11,539 bases of DNA from Spirochaetia bacterium (GCA_009929055.1 SABI01000059.1:1-11539); one strand, 5' to 3'. Positions 1 to 6,314 are shown, counted from the stretch's first letter. A program made the numbers and translations. The notes: generated by a model not told the origin, from the sequence alone.

Positions 1-265
1 GACTAACAGGATAAGAAAGAGGCCTTCGTGCCATAATACGTGGCAAAGATGAGGTATCTTCTTCCTGTTCTTTAGTTCTTAGGTAGGCAAACCCATCACT
101 ATCATATATCTCAAGATTGAGGTTGATAACAGAAAGGTAATCCCTCACGAGGCCCTCTAGGCGTTCCATAGCTTCCCATACACTTGGTTTATCGGCCTTA
201 TAGAGGATTCCCCTCATGAGGTGGATGACCACATTAGAGATGTTCTCGTTATCATGGGATTCCAT
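1..265 (-). CDS. jetB: Wadjet subunit JetB (DUF4194), partial, N-terminal 88 residues
   Basis: The reading frame starts at the ATG at 265-263 and runs off the left end of the window, so only the N-terminus is present. It begins MESHDNENISNVVIHLMRGI, then has KADKPSVWEAMERLEGLVRD, a Y-rich stretch, SDGFAYLRTKEQEE and LPRIMARRPLSYPVS. This order (a short helix pair, then a winged-helix segment with a polar loop and the R-x-PLSYPVS end) is typical of DUF4194, the KITE/MukE-like subunit of Wadjet and Mks complexes. In the known complex JetB binds the kleisin JetA, and the assembly loads on DNA with the SMC protein JetC. A strong ribosome binding site, AAAGGAG, lies 5 nt before the ATG and inside the end of jetA. 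The start overlaps the jetA stop by 14 nt, so translation is probably coupled. jetC and jetD are expected beyond the left edge but are not visible. Confidence 0.88.
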   Translation of the reverse strand, partial: MESHDNENISNVVIHLMRGILYKADKPSVWEAMERLEGLVRDYLSVINLNLEIYDSDGFAYLRTKEQEEDTSSLPRIMARRPLSYPVS

Positions 266-1715
266 GTGTACTCCTTTGTGTGAATATTACCCTTGGGACC
301 AATGCCTTACGAATTATATCACCTTTACCATTCCAGAAAGTATAGTCTTTTATCTCTTCTGAAACTGAGGCAAAAGGTTCCATTTCAGCTATATGGAGAT
401 AGGTGATGAGTTCAGCAAGTCCTTGCTCGAGAGGTTTTTCCTCTAATAGTTGATCAAGGCGAATTTGTCCCTTCTCTTTTAAGGCTTGTTCTATATTTTT
501 ATAGAGCCTCTCTTTATCTACATTTATTAAATTAAAAAGTCCAGAGGTGTCGATTTCTTGTTCTTCTTCAAATTCAATCATAGAGATTAATTCTTGAACC
601 GGTGGTGGACTGTAGAGGGGTTGTTCCATTGGGAGGGAGAGATGAACTCTTAATCCCTCTGTCTCCATCCAATCTCCTGTGAGGTTATCCTCTCTTACTT
701 TGAAGGCTTTTCTCTCAATATCGTCTAGTAGCTCAGTAATTCGGCGATTTTCAAGGATAACACGGTCATCGAGGAATCGGCGAAGTTGTCTAGAAAGGCG
801 GGCGACGGTTCGTTGGGTTGTCTCTCCTGCTGCAATCCAATCGAAATGGATTCTTCGTAATGTTGCATCTTCTCTTAACTCTCCAATTTCTTCTAATTCA
901 AAGACTCTATCAAGCTGTCTAGAGAGTTCTTCTTGACTATCTGGGGACATAATAAAATCCCAAAAAGCACGGAAACTTTTCCCTTCATCACTACTGGTGA
1001 TTTTGTCATGGTTTCCAAAGAATTGCTCAAGAAGTTCCCCTTTTTTGCCACTAAAGGTTGCTATCTCTTCTCTGATTTCTCGATCGAGTTCCCGGAAATT
1101 TCCTTCTACTGCAGTAAAGTCACTTCTCAATTCCTGGGCTATTTGCTTAAATTGCATAAATCTTTCAATAATTTGACGTTGATCCATTATGGAGATATCT
1201 CCTGAAGCGATACGTTCTATCTCTCTGCCTATTTGAGCTCTTTGTTCTTGAAGTTCTTTTATTCTTACTTCACTATCGGTTTCTACCCCTTGAACAATCT
1301 GCTTTAGAAGATCAAAACAGGTCTGTAGTCTACTCTCAGTTCCTATGAAACGACGGGAGGCTAGGGAATCAATCCACTGTAAAACTTTTTCGCTCCCAGC
1401 TGTTAACTCATAATGGGGTATATCACTTCCAGAGGGGTAGAACTTCCTGAGCCACCCTCTCTCTGGTTTAGTCCACTCTTCAAGGTAGTCACTAGCGGTT
1501 CTTGGAAATGGATCATCTTCGCGACCATCCATGAGTTGATAAAGATAATCATCAAGTCGTAAAACCAAATTATATTCGTCTATCTGACGTAAGCCATCCT
1601 CACGAAACACTTTGTCAAAAAAACTGATGATAAGTGGCCCATTGTCAGCGTTCATCAATCTCCAAGAGGACTCTATTTTTTTCTTATTTATTAGATCATA
1701 AAAATCAAACGGCAT
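252..1715 (-). CDS. jetA: Wadjet subunit JetA (DUF3375), kleisin-like plasmid-defence protein
   Basis: This 487-residue protein starts MPFDFYDLINKKKIESSWRL and continues MNADNGPLIISFFDKVF, the usual opening of DUF3375 (a helical bundle with an 'L..ADNAPLILSFL..aF' pattern). Further landmarks are R-DDYL-QLMDGREDDPFPRTA-DYLEEW, then W-RKFYPSGSDIPHYELT, a charged coiled-coil-like stretch at about residues 140-230, and an acidic C-terminal half. The length is normal for the family. DUF3375 proteins are the MukF-like kleisin of type I Wadjet, which recognises and cleaves small closed-circular plasmids together with JetB, JetC and JetD. The frame is open upstream to a GTG at 1853, but the extra 46 residues are not family-like and the best promoter candidate lies inside them. 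The ATG at 1715 is therefore preferred, although its ribosome binding site (GGTGA, about 11 nt upstream) is weak. The gene ends in TGA at 254-252, overlapping jetB. Confidence 0.9.
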   Translation of the reverse strand: MPFDFYDLINKKKIESSWRLMNADNGPLIISFFDKVFREDGLRQIDEYNLVLRLDDYLYQLMDGREDDPFPRTASDYLEEWTKPERGWLRKFYPSGSDIPHYELTAGSEKVLQWIDSLASRRFIGTESRLQTCFDLLKQIVQGVETDSEVRIKELQEQRAQIGREIERIASGDISIMDQRQIIERFMQFKQIAQELRSDFTAVEGNFRELDREIREEIATFSGKKGELLEQFFGNHDKITSSDEGKSFRAFWDFIMSPDSQEELSRQLDRVFELEEIGELREDATLRRIHFDWIAAGETTQRTVARLSRQLRRFLDDRVILENRRITELLDDIERKAFKVREDNLTGDWMETEGLRVHLSLPMEQPLYSPPPVQELISMIEFEEEQEIDTSGLFNLINVDKERLYKNIEQALKEKGQIRLDQLLEEKPLEQGLAELITYLHIAEMEPFASVSEEIKDYTFWNGKGDIIRKALVPRVIFTQRSTHGIP

Positions 1716-1761
1716 ATTGTACCGTATCACCAAATTCCCTACATTACAACTAAAGTTGATG

Positions 1762-1790
1762 ATAAAAATCGAGAGTTTGATATGATTCAA
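1762..1790 (-). promoter_or_regulatory. Candidate promoter of the jet operon
   Basis: On the minus strand, TTGAAT (1790-1785) and TTTTAT (1767-1762) are separated by 17 nt, each matching four of six consensus bases. Transcription would start near 1755, giving a leader of about 40 nt to the preferred jetA ATG. The rest of the gap between jetA and the brnT remnant (1791-1929) shows only AT-rich sequence on this strand. The match is weak and is inferred by eye. Confidence 0.28.
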
Positions 1791-1886
1791 ACCATGCCTC
1801 TTTGATTGAGAGAAATCACTTCTATTGTAAATAATTAAGAACCTTCCCTTCACTTTAATCTCTCTTAAACCAACAATATTTTTGAC

Positions 1887-1916
1887 TTGCTATCAACATT
1901 GAGATATTGCTATAAG
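1887..1916 (+). promoter_or_regulatory. Candidate promoter of the brnTA remnant
   Basis: TTGCTA (1887-1892) is followed after 18 nt by TATAAG (1911-1916), which is preceded by a TG as in extended -10 promoters. It lies directly upstream of the ATG of the toxin remnant at 1930. The leader would be very short (about 8 nt) and no ribosome binding site fits in it, so either the transcript is nearly leaderless or the real promoter is elsewhere. Confidence 0.3.
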
Positions 1917-1929
1917 TATGGCATTTCGT

Positions 1930-2072
1930 ATGTATAAATTTCGAGTGGGATGACAATAAAAATATTAATAATAACTTGAAACATAACATCTCATTTGAAG
2001 AGGCGCCTTATAGGTGCTAGATATTGGAGAGAGGGGAGGAAACTCATCTATGAAAGACAAAGTTCGATATAG
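1930..2072 (+). pseudogene. brnT: BrnT-type ribonuclease toxin remnant, internally deleted and frameshifted
   Basis: ATG TAT AAA at 1930 encodes MYK. After one surplus T the frame changes and reads FEWDDNKNINNNLKH from 1940, followed by NISFEEA up to 2005. That is the N-terminus of BrnT (family pattern 'fEWD..K...N..KH.isFeeA'). A further frame, 2010-2072, reads IGARYWREGRKLIYE and then a short tail to TAG. This matches the BrnT C-terminus ('RiISAR.at..Er..Ye'). The two ends abut, so about 40-45 central codons of a protein of about 90 residues, which normally carry most of the RelE-like fold, are missing. The C-terminal piece overlaps the antitoxin start by 23 nt, the usual brnTA arrangement, which supports the identification. 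The product cannot be a working nuclease. The match was made by eye from the translated fragments. Confidence 0.62.
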
Positions 2073-2302
2073 TGATGCTCCAAAGGAGGTGAAAGAAGCA
2101 TTGCTCAATGCTAAAAAAAATTGCAGATTTTTTACCACCACCAGAATTATTATTCGCTAGAGAAGAAACAAAAGAAATCACAATCTCTCTTTCTAAAAAG
2201 AGCATTGATTTTTTTAAAAACGTTTCTAAAGAAAATAATATACCATATCAACAGATGATACGTAAGATTTTTGATAATTATTCTGAGTATTATTCACAGT
2301 AA
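2050..2302 (+). pseudogene. brnA: BrnA/CopG-type antitoxin, split by a one-base frameshift in an A8 run
   Basis: A good ribosome binding site (GGGGAGGA, 9 nt spacing) precedes the ATG at 2050. The first frame reads MKDKVRYSDAPKEVKEAL then LNAKK, and stops after 36 codons at 2158-2160. After the eight-A run at 2113-2120 the other frame continues IADFLPPPELLFAREETKEI and then TISLSKKSIDFFKNVSKENN, ending at TAA 2300-2302. Joined, with seven As, the two parts form a normal antitoxin of about 83 residues: a charged N-terminus that would wrap the toxin, then a ribbon-helix-helix DNA-binding domain (TISLSKKSIDFFK...YQQMIRKIFDNY). An internal ATG at 2108 would give the last 64 residues, but its only ribosome binding site (AGGAGG, 2084-2089) is 18 nt away. 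The frameshift could be real decay, slippage on the A run, or a sequencing error. Decay fits best because the partner toxin is also broken. Confidence 0.68.
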
Positions 2303-2353
2303 CATAGTGTCTAGAATTTATTTTGTAATCTTGGCTGTCCGGCAATGAAATCA

Positions 2354-3154
2354 TCATTGTTTATTCAGGTGATAAATCGGTAGTAGTGGAATAAGAATTG
2401 GGGTTGAGTCTACATAATTATTATACTCATCATGATCTTTATATCGTGCCATTTGACGTTTTTCTAAACGTTGAGCTCCGTTAAACATGATAAAGGTGAT
2501 GCAGATATAAGCAATAATTGCAATCAACCACTGGCCAATTCCCTTGTATGCAGTTACTCCACTAATGAAAACTCCTGTCCAAAAAATAATTTCTCCAAAG
2601 TAATTTGGACAACGAACTATTCTATAAAGTCCTTTAGTTGCAACCATATCAGGATTTTCTTTCTTTTGAGCTGTTTTTTGACTATCGGCAATTACTTCCA
2701 AAACAAAACCAAAAAATGATATCCCTACACCTACTAAAGGGATGAGGATATCTTTATTCCCATTCATGTAGCGATAGAGCATGGGACTTAGTTGTGCAGT
2801 ATAGAGAACTGAAACAAAAACCCAAATCATCACTAAAACAAAAACAGGCATTCTCTTTTCGTTTCCAGTAGCTTCCTTTAGGGTTTTTCGATAGGCCATG
2901 TTTCTTATTTCTCGAATTAACAAAAATGCTGACAAACGAATTCCGTATGCTAAAAACAACGTCGTTTGGATAAGGGCTAGCCATAGAACACGTTCAGTCC
3001 ACCCATTCATTATTGCAATAATCAATAGAGTTATTCCTCCTCCAGCCACAGCAAACCCGTAACCGATGGATAAGAAGTATACAAATTTATAAAAGCCAAT
3101 TGCGCAGAGAATGGCACAGACAGCAAGAATAATGCCTAGATAATCCCACCCCAT
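2354..3154 (-). CDS. DUF1295 membrane protein, steroid 5-alpha-reductase C-terminal superfamily
   Basis: This 266-residue integral membrane protein has about six to seven hydrophobic segments (for example residues 5-30, 32-48, 58-80, 103-122, 136-156, 187-222). It carries the DUF1295 signature: an acidic helix with A-DSQK-AQKK (156-165), GLYRIVRCPNYFGE (175-188), and a C-terminal E-RQMARYKDHDEY-NYVDSTPILIPL. In related reductases and methyltransferases this part binds NADPH or S-adenosylmethionine at the membrane. The common R-H-P-N-Y motif is R-C-P-N-Y here (Cys182), a departure from the usual histidine. It is the last gene of a three-gene operon, 2 nt after the SDR gene, with its ribosome binding site (AGGAG, 8 nt spacing) inside that gene's last codons. 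A reductase of a lipid or isoprenoid double bond is a reasonable guess, but the substrate is unknown. Confidence 0.78.
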   Translation of the reverse strand: MGWDYLGIILAVCAILCAIGFYKFVYFLSIGYGFAVAGGGITLLIIAIMNGWTERVLWLALIQTTLFLAYGIRLSAFLLIREIRNMAYRKTLKEATGNEKRMPVFVLVMIWVFVSVLYTAQLSPMLYRYMNGNKDILIPLVGVGISFFGFVLEVIADSQKTAQKKENPDMVATKGLYRIVRCPNYFGEIIFWTGVFISGVTAYKGIGQWLIAIIAYICITFIMFNGAQRLEKRQMARYKDHDEYNNYVDSTPILIPLLPIYHLNKQ

Positions 3155-3156
3155 GG

Positions 3157-4005
3157 TTATTTCTCCTTAAAACTTTCCTTGATATATTTGGCAAAGCTCA
3201 TGTCCCCATGAACGGTAGAACCCACCATCTCTTGTGTAAGAGTCCATTTGGAAAAACGTAAAATAGCCTCTTTCCCATTCTTCTTTAACTTGTTTACGAA
3301 GGCTAATATATCAAATAAGAATGGTGGTGCCCTCTTAATTACTCCTTCTTTTCCTGCAGCTGCAAAGCATAGATTGGCAATTTCTTCATAAGAGTATGTC
3401 TCTTTGCCACCGATATCATATGTTTTATTTTTATCTGCTAGATGCTTCACAATGAAATCTGCAAAATCTTTGGTTGAGATAACATTTGCATGTACTGGTT
3501 TTTTACCAAGCAAGGTTACTTCACCTTTCATAATCATTGGTTTAAACACCTTTACGATGTCATAAAAATAACCTGTGGGACGAAAGATTACCCACGTAAG
3601 AGGGCTTTTTTTTAGTTCTTCTTCAAAAAGATATTTTGCATGGAGCATTGGAACTTTTGGGGCTTTGTCTGCTTTGATTACCGATATATAAGAGAAATGT
3701 TTGACATGTGAGTTAATTGCTTCGTTCAATAAATTAAGATTACCTTTGTAATCAATATCGTAGTTGGAAACTGTAGGGGAAGTTTTGGTGAGGCCAATTG
3801 TGGTAATGAGTGCATCTGCACCATTACACAATCCTTTTAAGGTTTCTGGTTGTGTAACATCAATGTTACGGAATGTGAAATTGCCAGAGAGGCCTACATC
3901 TCTTTCTACCATATCGGCTGCAACTACTTCATATCCTTTTGCTAATAGAGCTCTAAATACATCTAATCCTAGATTACCATACGCACCTGCTAACACTACT
4001 TTCAT
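3157..4005 (-). CDS. Atypical SDR / NmrA-like NAD(P)-binding oxidoreductase
   Basis: The 282-residue protein opens MKVVLAGAYGNLGLDVFRAL: a beta-alpha-beta Rossmann unit with GxxGxxG at residues 7-13, followed by an acidic residue after strand 2 (AADMVERD). Further landmarks are NIDVTQPETLKG (cofactor contact), ALITTIGLT, YDIDYKGNLNLLNEA, and a helix bearing H-AKYLFEEEL followed by LTWVIFRPTGYF. The classical Y-x-x-x-K catalytic pair is absent at the expected place; only the lysine-containing A-K-Y-L-F-E-E-E segment is seen. That is typical of atypical SDRs such as NmrA-like proteins and the divinyl-chlorophyllide-reductase-like group. The C-terminus (YDIGGKETYSYEEIANL) is a normal extended-SDR substrate part. 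The gene lies 17 nt after the flavin reductase and 2 nt before the DUF1295 gene, with ribosome binding site TAGGAAA. The operon suggests it works on the same substrate as those two proteins. Confidence 0.8.
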   Translation of the reverse strand: MKVVLAGAYGNLGLDVFRALLAKGYEVVAADMVERDVGLSGNFTFRNIDVTQPETLKGLCNGADALITTIGLTKTSPTVSNYDIDYKGNLNLLNEAINSHVKHFSYISVIKADKAPKVPMLHAKYLFEEELKKSPLTWVIFRPTGYFYDIVKVFKPMIMKGEVTLLGKKPVHANVISTKDFADFIVKHLADKNKTYDIGGKETYSYEEIANLCFAAAGKEGVIKRAPPFLFDILAFVNKLKKNGKEAILRFSKWTLTQEMVGSTVHGDMSFAKYIKESFKEK

Positions 4006-4022
4006 TTTCTATTTCCTATAAT

Positions 4023-4946
4023 TTATTTTTTCTCTTTAGAACGTTTGTCTTGTATGATTTTCATATGTTCTTGAGTAATAAGTTCTACGTTGTTCTCTCT
4101 AGCCCAATCAATACTTCCTTTGAGGACGAGGGTTAAAAATACTCTTGGCACCTTAAGTATGCTCATAAGGGCTTCATCAGTGAATTTAATTGTATCATCA
4201 GCCCGGTCTGCTGCGTAACGTACTGATTCGAGGGAATTTTTTCGCATTTGAAGTAGTTCACTTCTCATTCGAGATTTGCGATGATACCAAAAGTTTTTAC
4301 TATCTCTGTAACCGTAATCTATAGGGAGGTTCGGAAAATCTCTTGCTTTGACCCCATTAATAATTGCATCTTTGTACTTTTTCTTCATTAAGATTTTATC
4401 TACACGAAGAATAAAGTGGGCTCCAAACTTGCTAGTGATTCCATTAAAATCATGATAAGGACCTTCATACCCATCTAGTTGTCCCGGAAGATCCTTATCA
4501 GCCCCATCCAAATCACGCATCCACGTACACTCGATAACTTCAACAGCTTCTGTTAATATCCAGGGGCGTTTTTCTTTAGGGTTTTCTTCCTCAAGCATAC
4601 TTATTTCAAGTTTGAAATTGCATTTAGGTATTTTTTCTTCAGGTTTGTCACCAGGCCAAGAAAGTTTTACTGCTTCTTTGAAGTTTTTTGGTTCATCAGT
4701 TATAAAATTAAGGGCACATTTTCCATCTCTCAAAATGTTTTGAGCAGTATTGGATGAATTACGGCAGCTTAAAAGCATAGCGTAATAATCCTTCCCAGCT
4801 ACATAATAGGGTTGTACTAAGGAATATGGACCTAGTGTCGTCATCCCATCTTTACACAATGTGCTAATAATCACAGTAGGCATGGGAAAAAACAGGGATG
4901 TTTGATAGAAATTATCTACTATGCGAAGATTTTCGAAACTGCTCAT
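4023..4946 (-). CDS. Flavin-reductase-fold protein with PCP_red-like C-terminal domain
   Basis: The 307-residue protein has an N-terminal flavin-reductase/flavoredoxin-like split-barrel domain (about 20-200). It shows MPTVIISTLCKDGMTTLGPY, LLSCRNSSNTAQNILRDGKC, ALNFITDEP and FGAHFILRVDKILMKKKYKD, the usual FMN-binding order. The C-terminus (about 255-307) reads FTDEALMSILKVPRVFLTLV then LKGSIDWARENNVELITQEH. This follows the pattern of the PCP_red domain (W..eA...l..VP..vR......vE.yA...g...It.e) found at the end of the protochlorophyllide reductase B subunit and in scattered non-photosynthetic proteins. A linker (DSKNFWYHRKSRMRSELLQM) joins the two. It is the first gene of the operon, with ribosome binding site AAGGAGGAGGT right before the ATG. 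An FMN-dependent reductase role is likely from the fold; the substrate is unknown. The PCP_red match is by eye. Confidence 0.8.
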   Translation of the reverse strand: MSSFENLRIVDNFYQTSLFFPMPTVIISTLCKDGMTTLGPYSLVQPYYVAGKDYYAMLLSCRNSSNTAQNILRDGKCALNFITDEPKNFKEAVKLSWPGDKPEEKIPKCNFKLEISMLEEENPKEKRPWILTEAVEVIECTWMRDLDGADKDLPGQLDGYEGPYHDFNGITSKFGAHFILRVDKILMKKKYKDAIINGVKARDFPNLPIDYGYRDSKNFWYHRKSRMRSELLQMRKNSLESVRYAADRADDTIKFTDEALMSILKVPRVFLTLVLKGSIDWARENNVELITQEHMKIIQDKRSKEKK

Positions 4947-5018
4947 ACCTCCTCCTTTTTATTTAAAGCTTTTACTCATTTTATTCACTATATAAGTCTT
5001 TTTACAATAAATATTTTA

Positions 5019-5041
5019 CTATTGCTTTGATTATTCAATAG
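5019..5041. promoter_or_regulatory. Inverted repeat in the divergent promoter region
   Basis: CTATTG (5019-5024) and CAATAG (5036-5041) form perfect 6-bp arms around an 11-nt centre, and a third CTATTG lies at 5065-5070. They sit in the 199-nt gap between the minus-strand flavin-reductase operon and the plus-strand ferric-reductase-like gene, so they could be an operator acting on both. A minus-strand promoter is not clear: TTGAAT overlaps the right arm, with an AATATT about 17 nt further on. Short repeats are common in AT-rich DNA, so this is tentative. Confidence 0.3.
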
Positions 5042-5084
5042 TTTCTCTATCTCAATACTTTTATCTATTGTTCTATCTAAAATC

Positions 5085-5113
5085 TTGACCGCAGGATAGT
5101 TGGGTGCTAGCAT
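5085..5113 (+). promoter_or_regulatory. Promoter of the ferric-reductase/DOMON operon
   Basis: TTGACC (5085-5090) and TAGCAT (5108-5113) are separated by exactly 17 nt. The -10 is preceded by TGC, as in extended -10 promoters. Transcription would start near 5120, about 26 nt before the ATG, leaving room for the TAGAGG ribosome binding site. Confidence 0.55.
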
Positions 5114-5145
5114 AATAAAGCACTCCTTAAAAAATAGAGGTTATT

Positions 5146-5784
5146 ATGAAACAAAGTGTTTTCCTCCTTGGATTTTTCCTCTTCCCCCTCATACCTGTAG
5201 TTTTCTACTTTACTTCTGCAGGTGCTTTTTATGATACTTACTCAGTTTCCATCGTCCTTGGAGTCTATTCCTTTGTTCTTGTGTGTAATCAGTTCTATCT
5301 AGCTTCACAACCTTCTTGGCTGATTTCTTTTATAGGGGTAAAATTTATTCGTTCTTTGCATGGTTCTAGCCCTCTATTGCTACTACTTCTTTCCTCCATT
5401 CATGCGATATTGAAACTTTCAATTGGGTTTACTATTACTACTATTGGGGCGATTCTTGGCTTAACAGCTTTCATTCTATTTTTTGTGGGCATTTTTTCAG
5501 CTTTACTCCTGTTTGCCAATACATTGCTCACAAAACGGTCAAGTTTTTCAAAATTTAGAGTGAAAATCTTTGCTAAGATGGACCTTACTCATCAAAAAGT
5601 AAGGGCTATCCACAATCTTATGGTTGTAGCTGGTCTATTTATCTTAATTCATGCGCTACTTGCCTCAACTTCCACTTTTACCTATAACCCTATCGGAGTG
5701 AGCATTCTTATTGTGTGGATGCTTTTTACCCTTTTCGTATATCTCGCCTACCGGCTTTCTGGCCGGAAAAAAAGAGGAAAATAA
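5146..5784 (+). CDS. Ferric-reductase-like transmembrane cytochrome (bis-heme type)
   Basis: The 212-residue protein has six hydrophobic segments (about 5-25, 33-52, 72-90, 103-127, 156-175, 184-203) and a basic C-terminus. Two helices each carry a histidine pair: His72 and His86 (LHGSSP...SSIHAILK), and His156 and His169 (RAIHNLMVV...ILIHALLA). This spacing of 13-14 residues in two helices is the pattern by which the ferric reductase-like domain (FRE/NOX/YedZ group) holds two stacked b-type hemes across the membrane. No FAD or NAD(P)H domain is attached, so it would depend on another protein or on quinol for electrons, as MsrQ/YedZ does. It overlaps the DOMON gene by one base (TAATG), so the two are almost certainly co-translated and probably work together. 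An iron or copper reductase or a periplasmic electron donor is possible. Confidence 0.72.
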   Translation: MKQSVFLLGFFLFPLIPVVFYFTSAGAFYDTYSVSIVLGVYSFVLVCNQFYLASQPSWLISFIGVKFIRSLHGSSPLLLLLLSSIHAILKLSIGFTITTIGAILGLTAFILFFVGIFSALLLFANTLLTKRSSFSKFRVKIFAKMDLTHQKVRAIHNLMVVAGLFILIHALLASTSTFTYNPIGVSILIVWMLFTLFVYLAYRLSGRKKRGK

Positions 5785-6314
5785 TGAAATGCTTATGTGC
5801 TACACTCTCGATGCTATTGCTTTTAACTCTACCGCTAGTTGCTCAAATACTCCCTCCATCCACCATTAATCCCATCATCGATGGCTCAGTAGGGGCTAGT
5901 GAGTATCTACAAGTGATTCCGCTCAAAGATATGAGGTTGGGTTATGCCCTCTCAAATAATGGAAAGCTGCTTCACTTCGCCCTTGAAGCCCCGACGAGTG
6001 GTTGGGTATCGGTAGGCCTTGACTCAAAAAGAATGAATGGAGCTCATTTCATCATAGGGTATGATGCCATGAGTACCCAAGTAATCAATGAGGAAACTGG
6101 TCGTGGTCGTAGCCACAGTCCTTCTACTGTAAACATACTTGTTGAGAGCAAAATCAAAGAGCTTGGGGGCAAGACAACTCTCGAGTTTAGTGTACCAGCT
6201 TCTCTGTATGAATCAGGCTCTGAACTAAACATCATTGTTTCCTATGGTAATCAGGATAATATTAGAAGTAAGCATAGCCGTTATGACAGTCATACCATTA
6301 AGTTTCAACAATAA
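5784..6314 (+). CDS. Exported DOMON-domain protein, probable heme-binding electron carrier
   Basis: The ATG at 5784-5786 overlaps the upstream stop (TAATG) and has AGAGGA 5 nt upstream. An earlier in-frame start inside the preceding gene would bury the signal sequence and is not used. The 176-residue product starts with a clear signal peptide (MKCLCATLSMLLLLTLPLVA, cleavage likely after residue 20). The mature part follows the DOMON pattern: MRLGYALSNNGKLLHFALEA, then GWVSVGLDSKRMNGAHFIIG and a C-terminal beta stretch ending SHTIKF. In heme-binding DOMON proteins the ligands are a Met in the 'm.gad.v.g' segment and a His near the end. Met84 and His170 (or His164) fit these positions, which is inference. 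It would sit outside the cytoplasmic membrane and exchange electrons with the four-His membrane cytochrome encoded just before it. Confidence 0.72.
   Translation: MKCLCATLSMLLLLTLPLVAQILPPSTINPIIDGSVGASEYLQVIPLKDMRLGYALSNNGKLLHFALEAPTSGWVSVGLDSKRMNGAHFIIGYDAMSTQVINEETGRGRSHSPSTVNILVESKIKELGGKTTLEFSVPASLYESGSELNIIVSYGNQDNIRSKHSRYDSHTIKFQQ

Noticed and set aside
679..1205. Plus-strand open frames opposite jetA
   Set aside because: They are shadows of the jetA coding strand with no family likeness or ribosome binding site.
1918..1953. Eleven-codon peptide MAFRMYKFRVG, at first resembling a RelE/ParE end
   Set aside because: The KFRVG match is accidental; shifting one base gives the much better BrnT N-terminus from the same DNA.
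2084..2110. AGGAGG as ribosome binding site for a short 64-residue antitoxin starting at 2108
   Set aside because: The spacing of 18 nt is too long, and the same bases encode the conserved APKEV segment of the full antitoxin in the upstream frame.
5715..5783. Longer start for the DOMON protein inside the ferric-reductase-like gene
   Set aside because: The added residues are an out-of-frame reading of the upstream gene and would bury a clear signal peptide that begins exactly at the ATG at 5784, where a ribosome binding site and a TAATG overlap are present.
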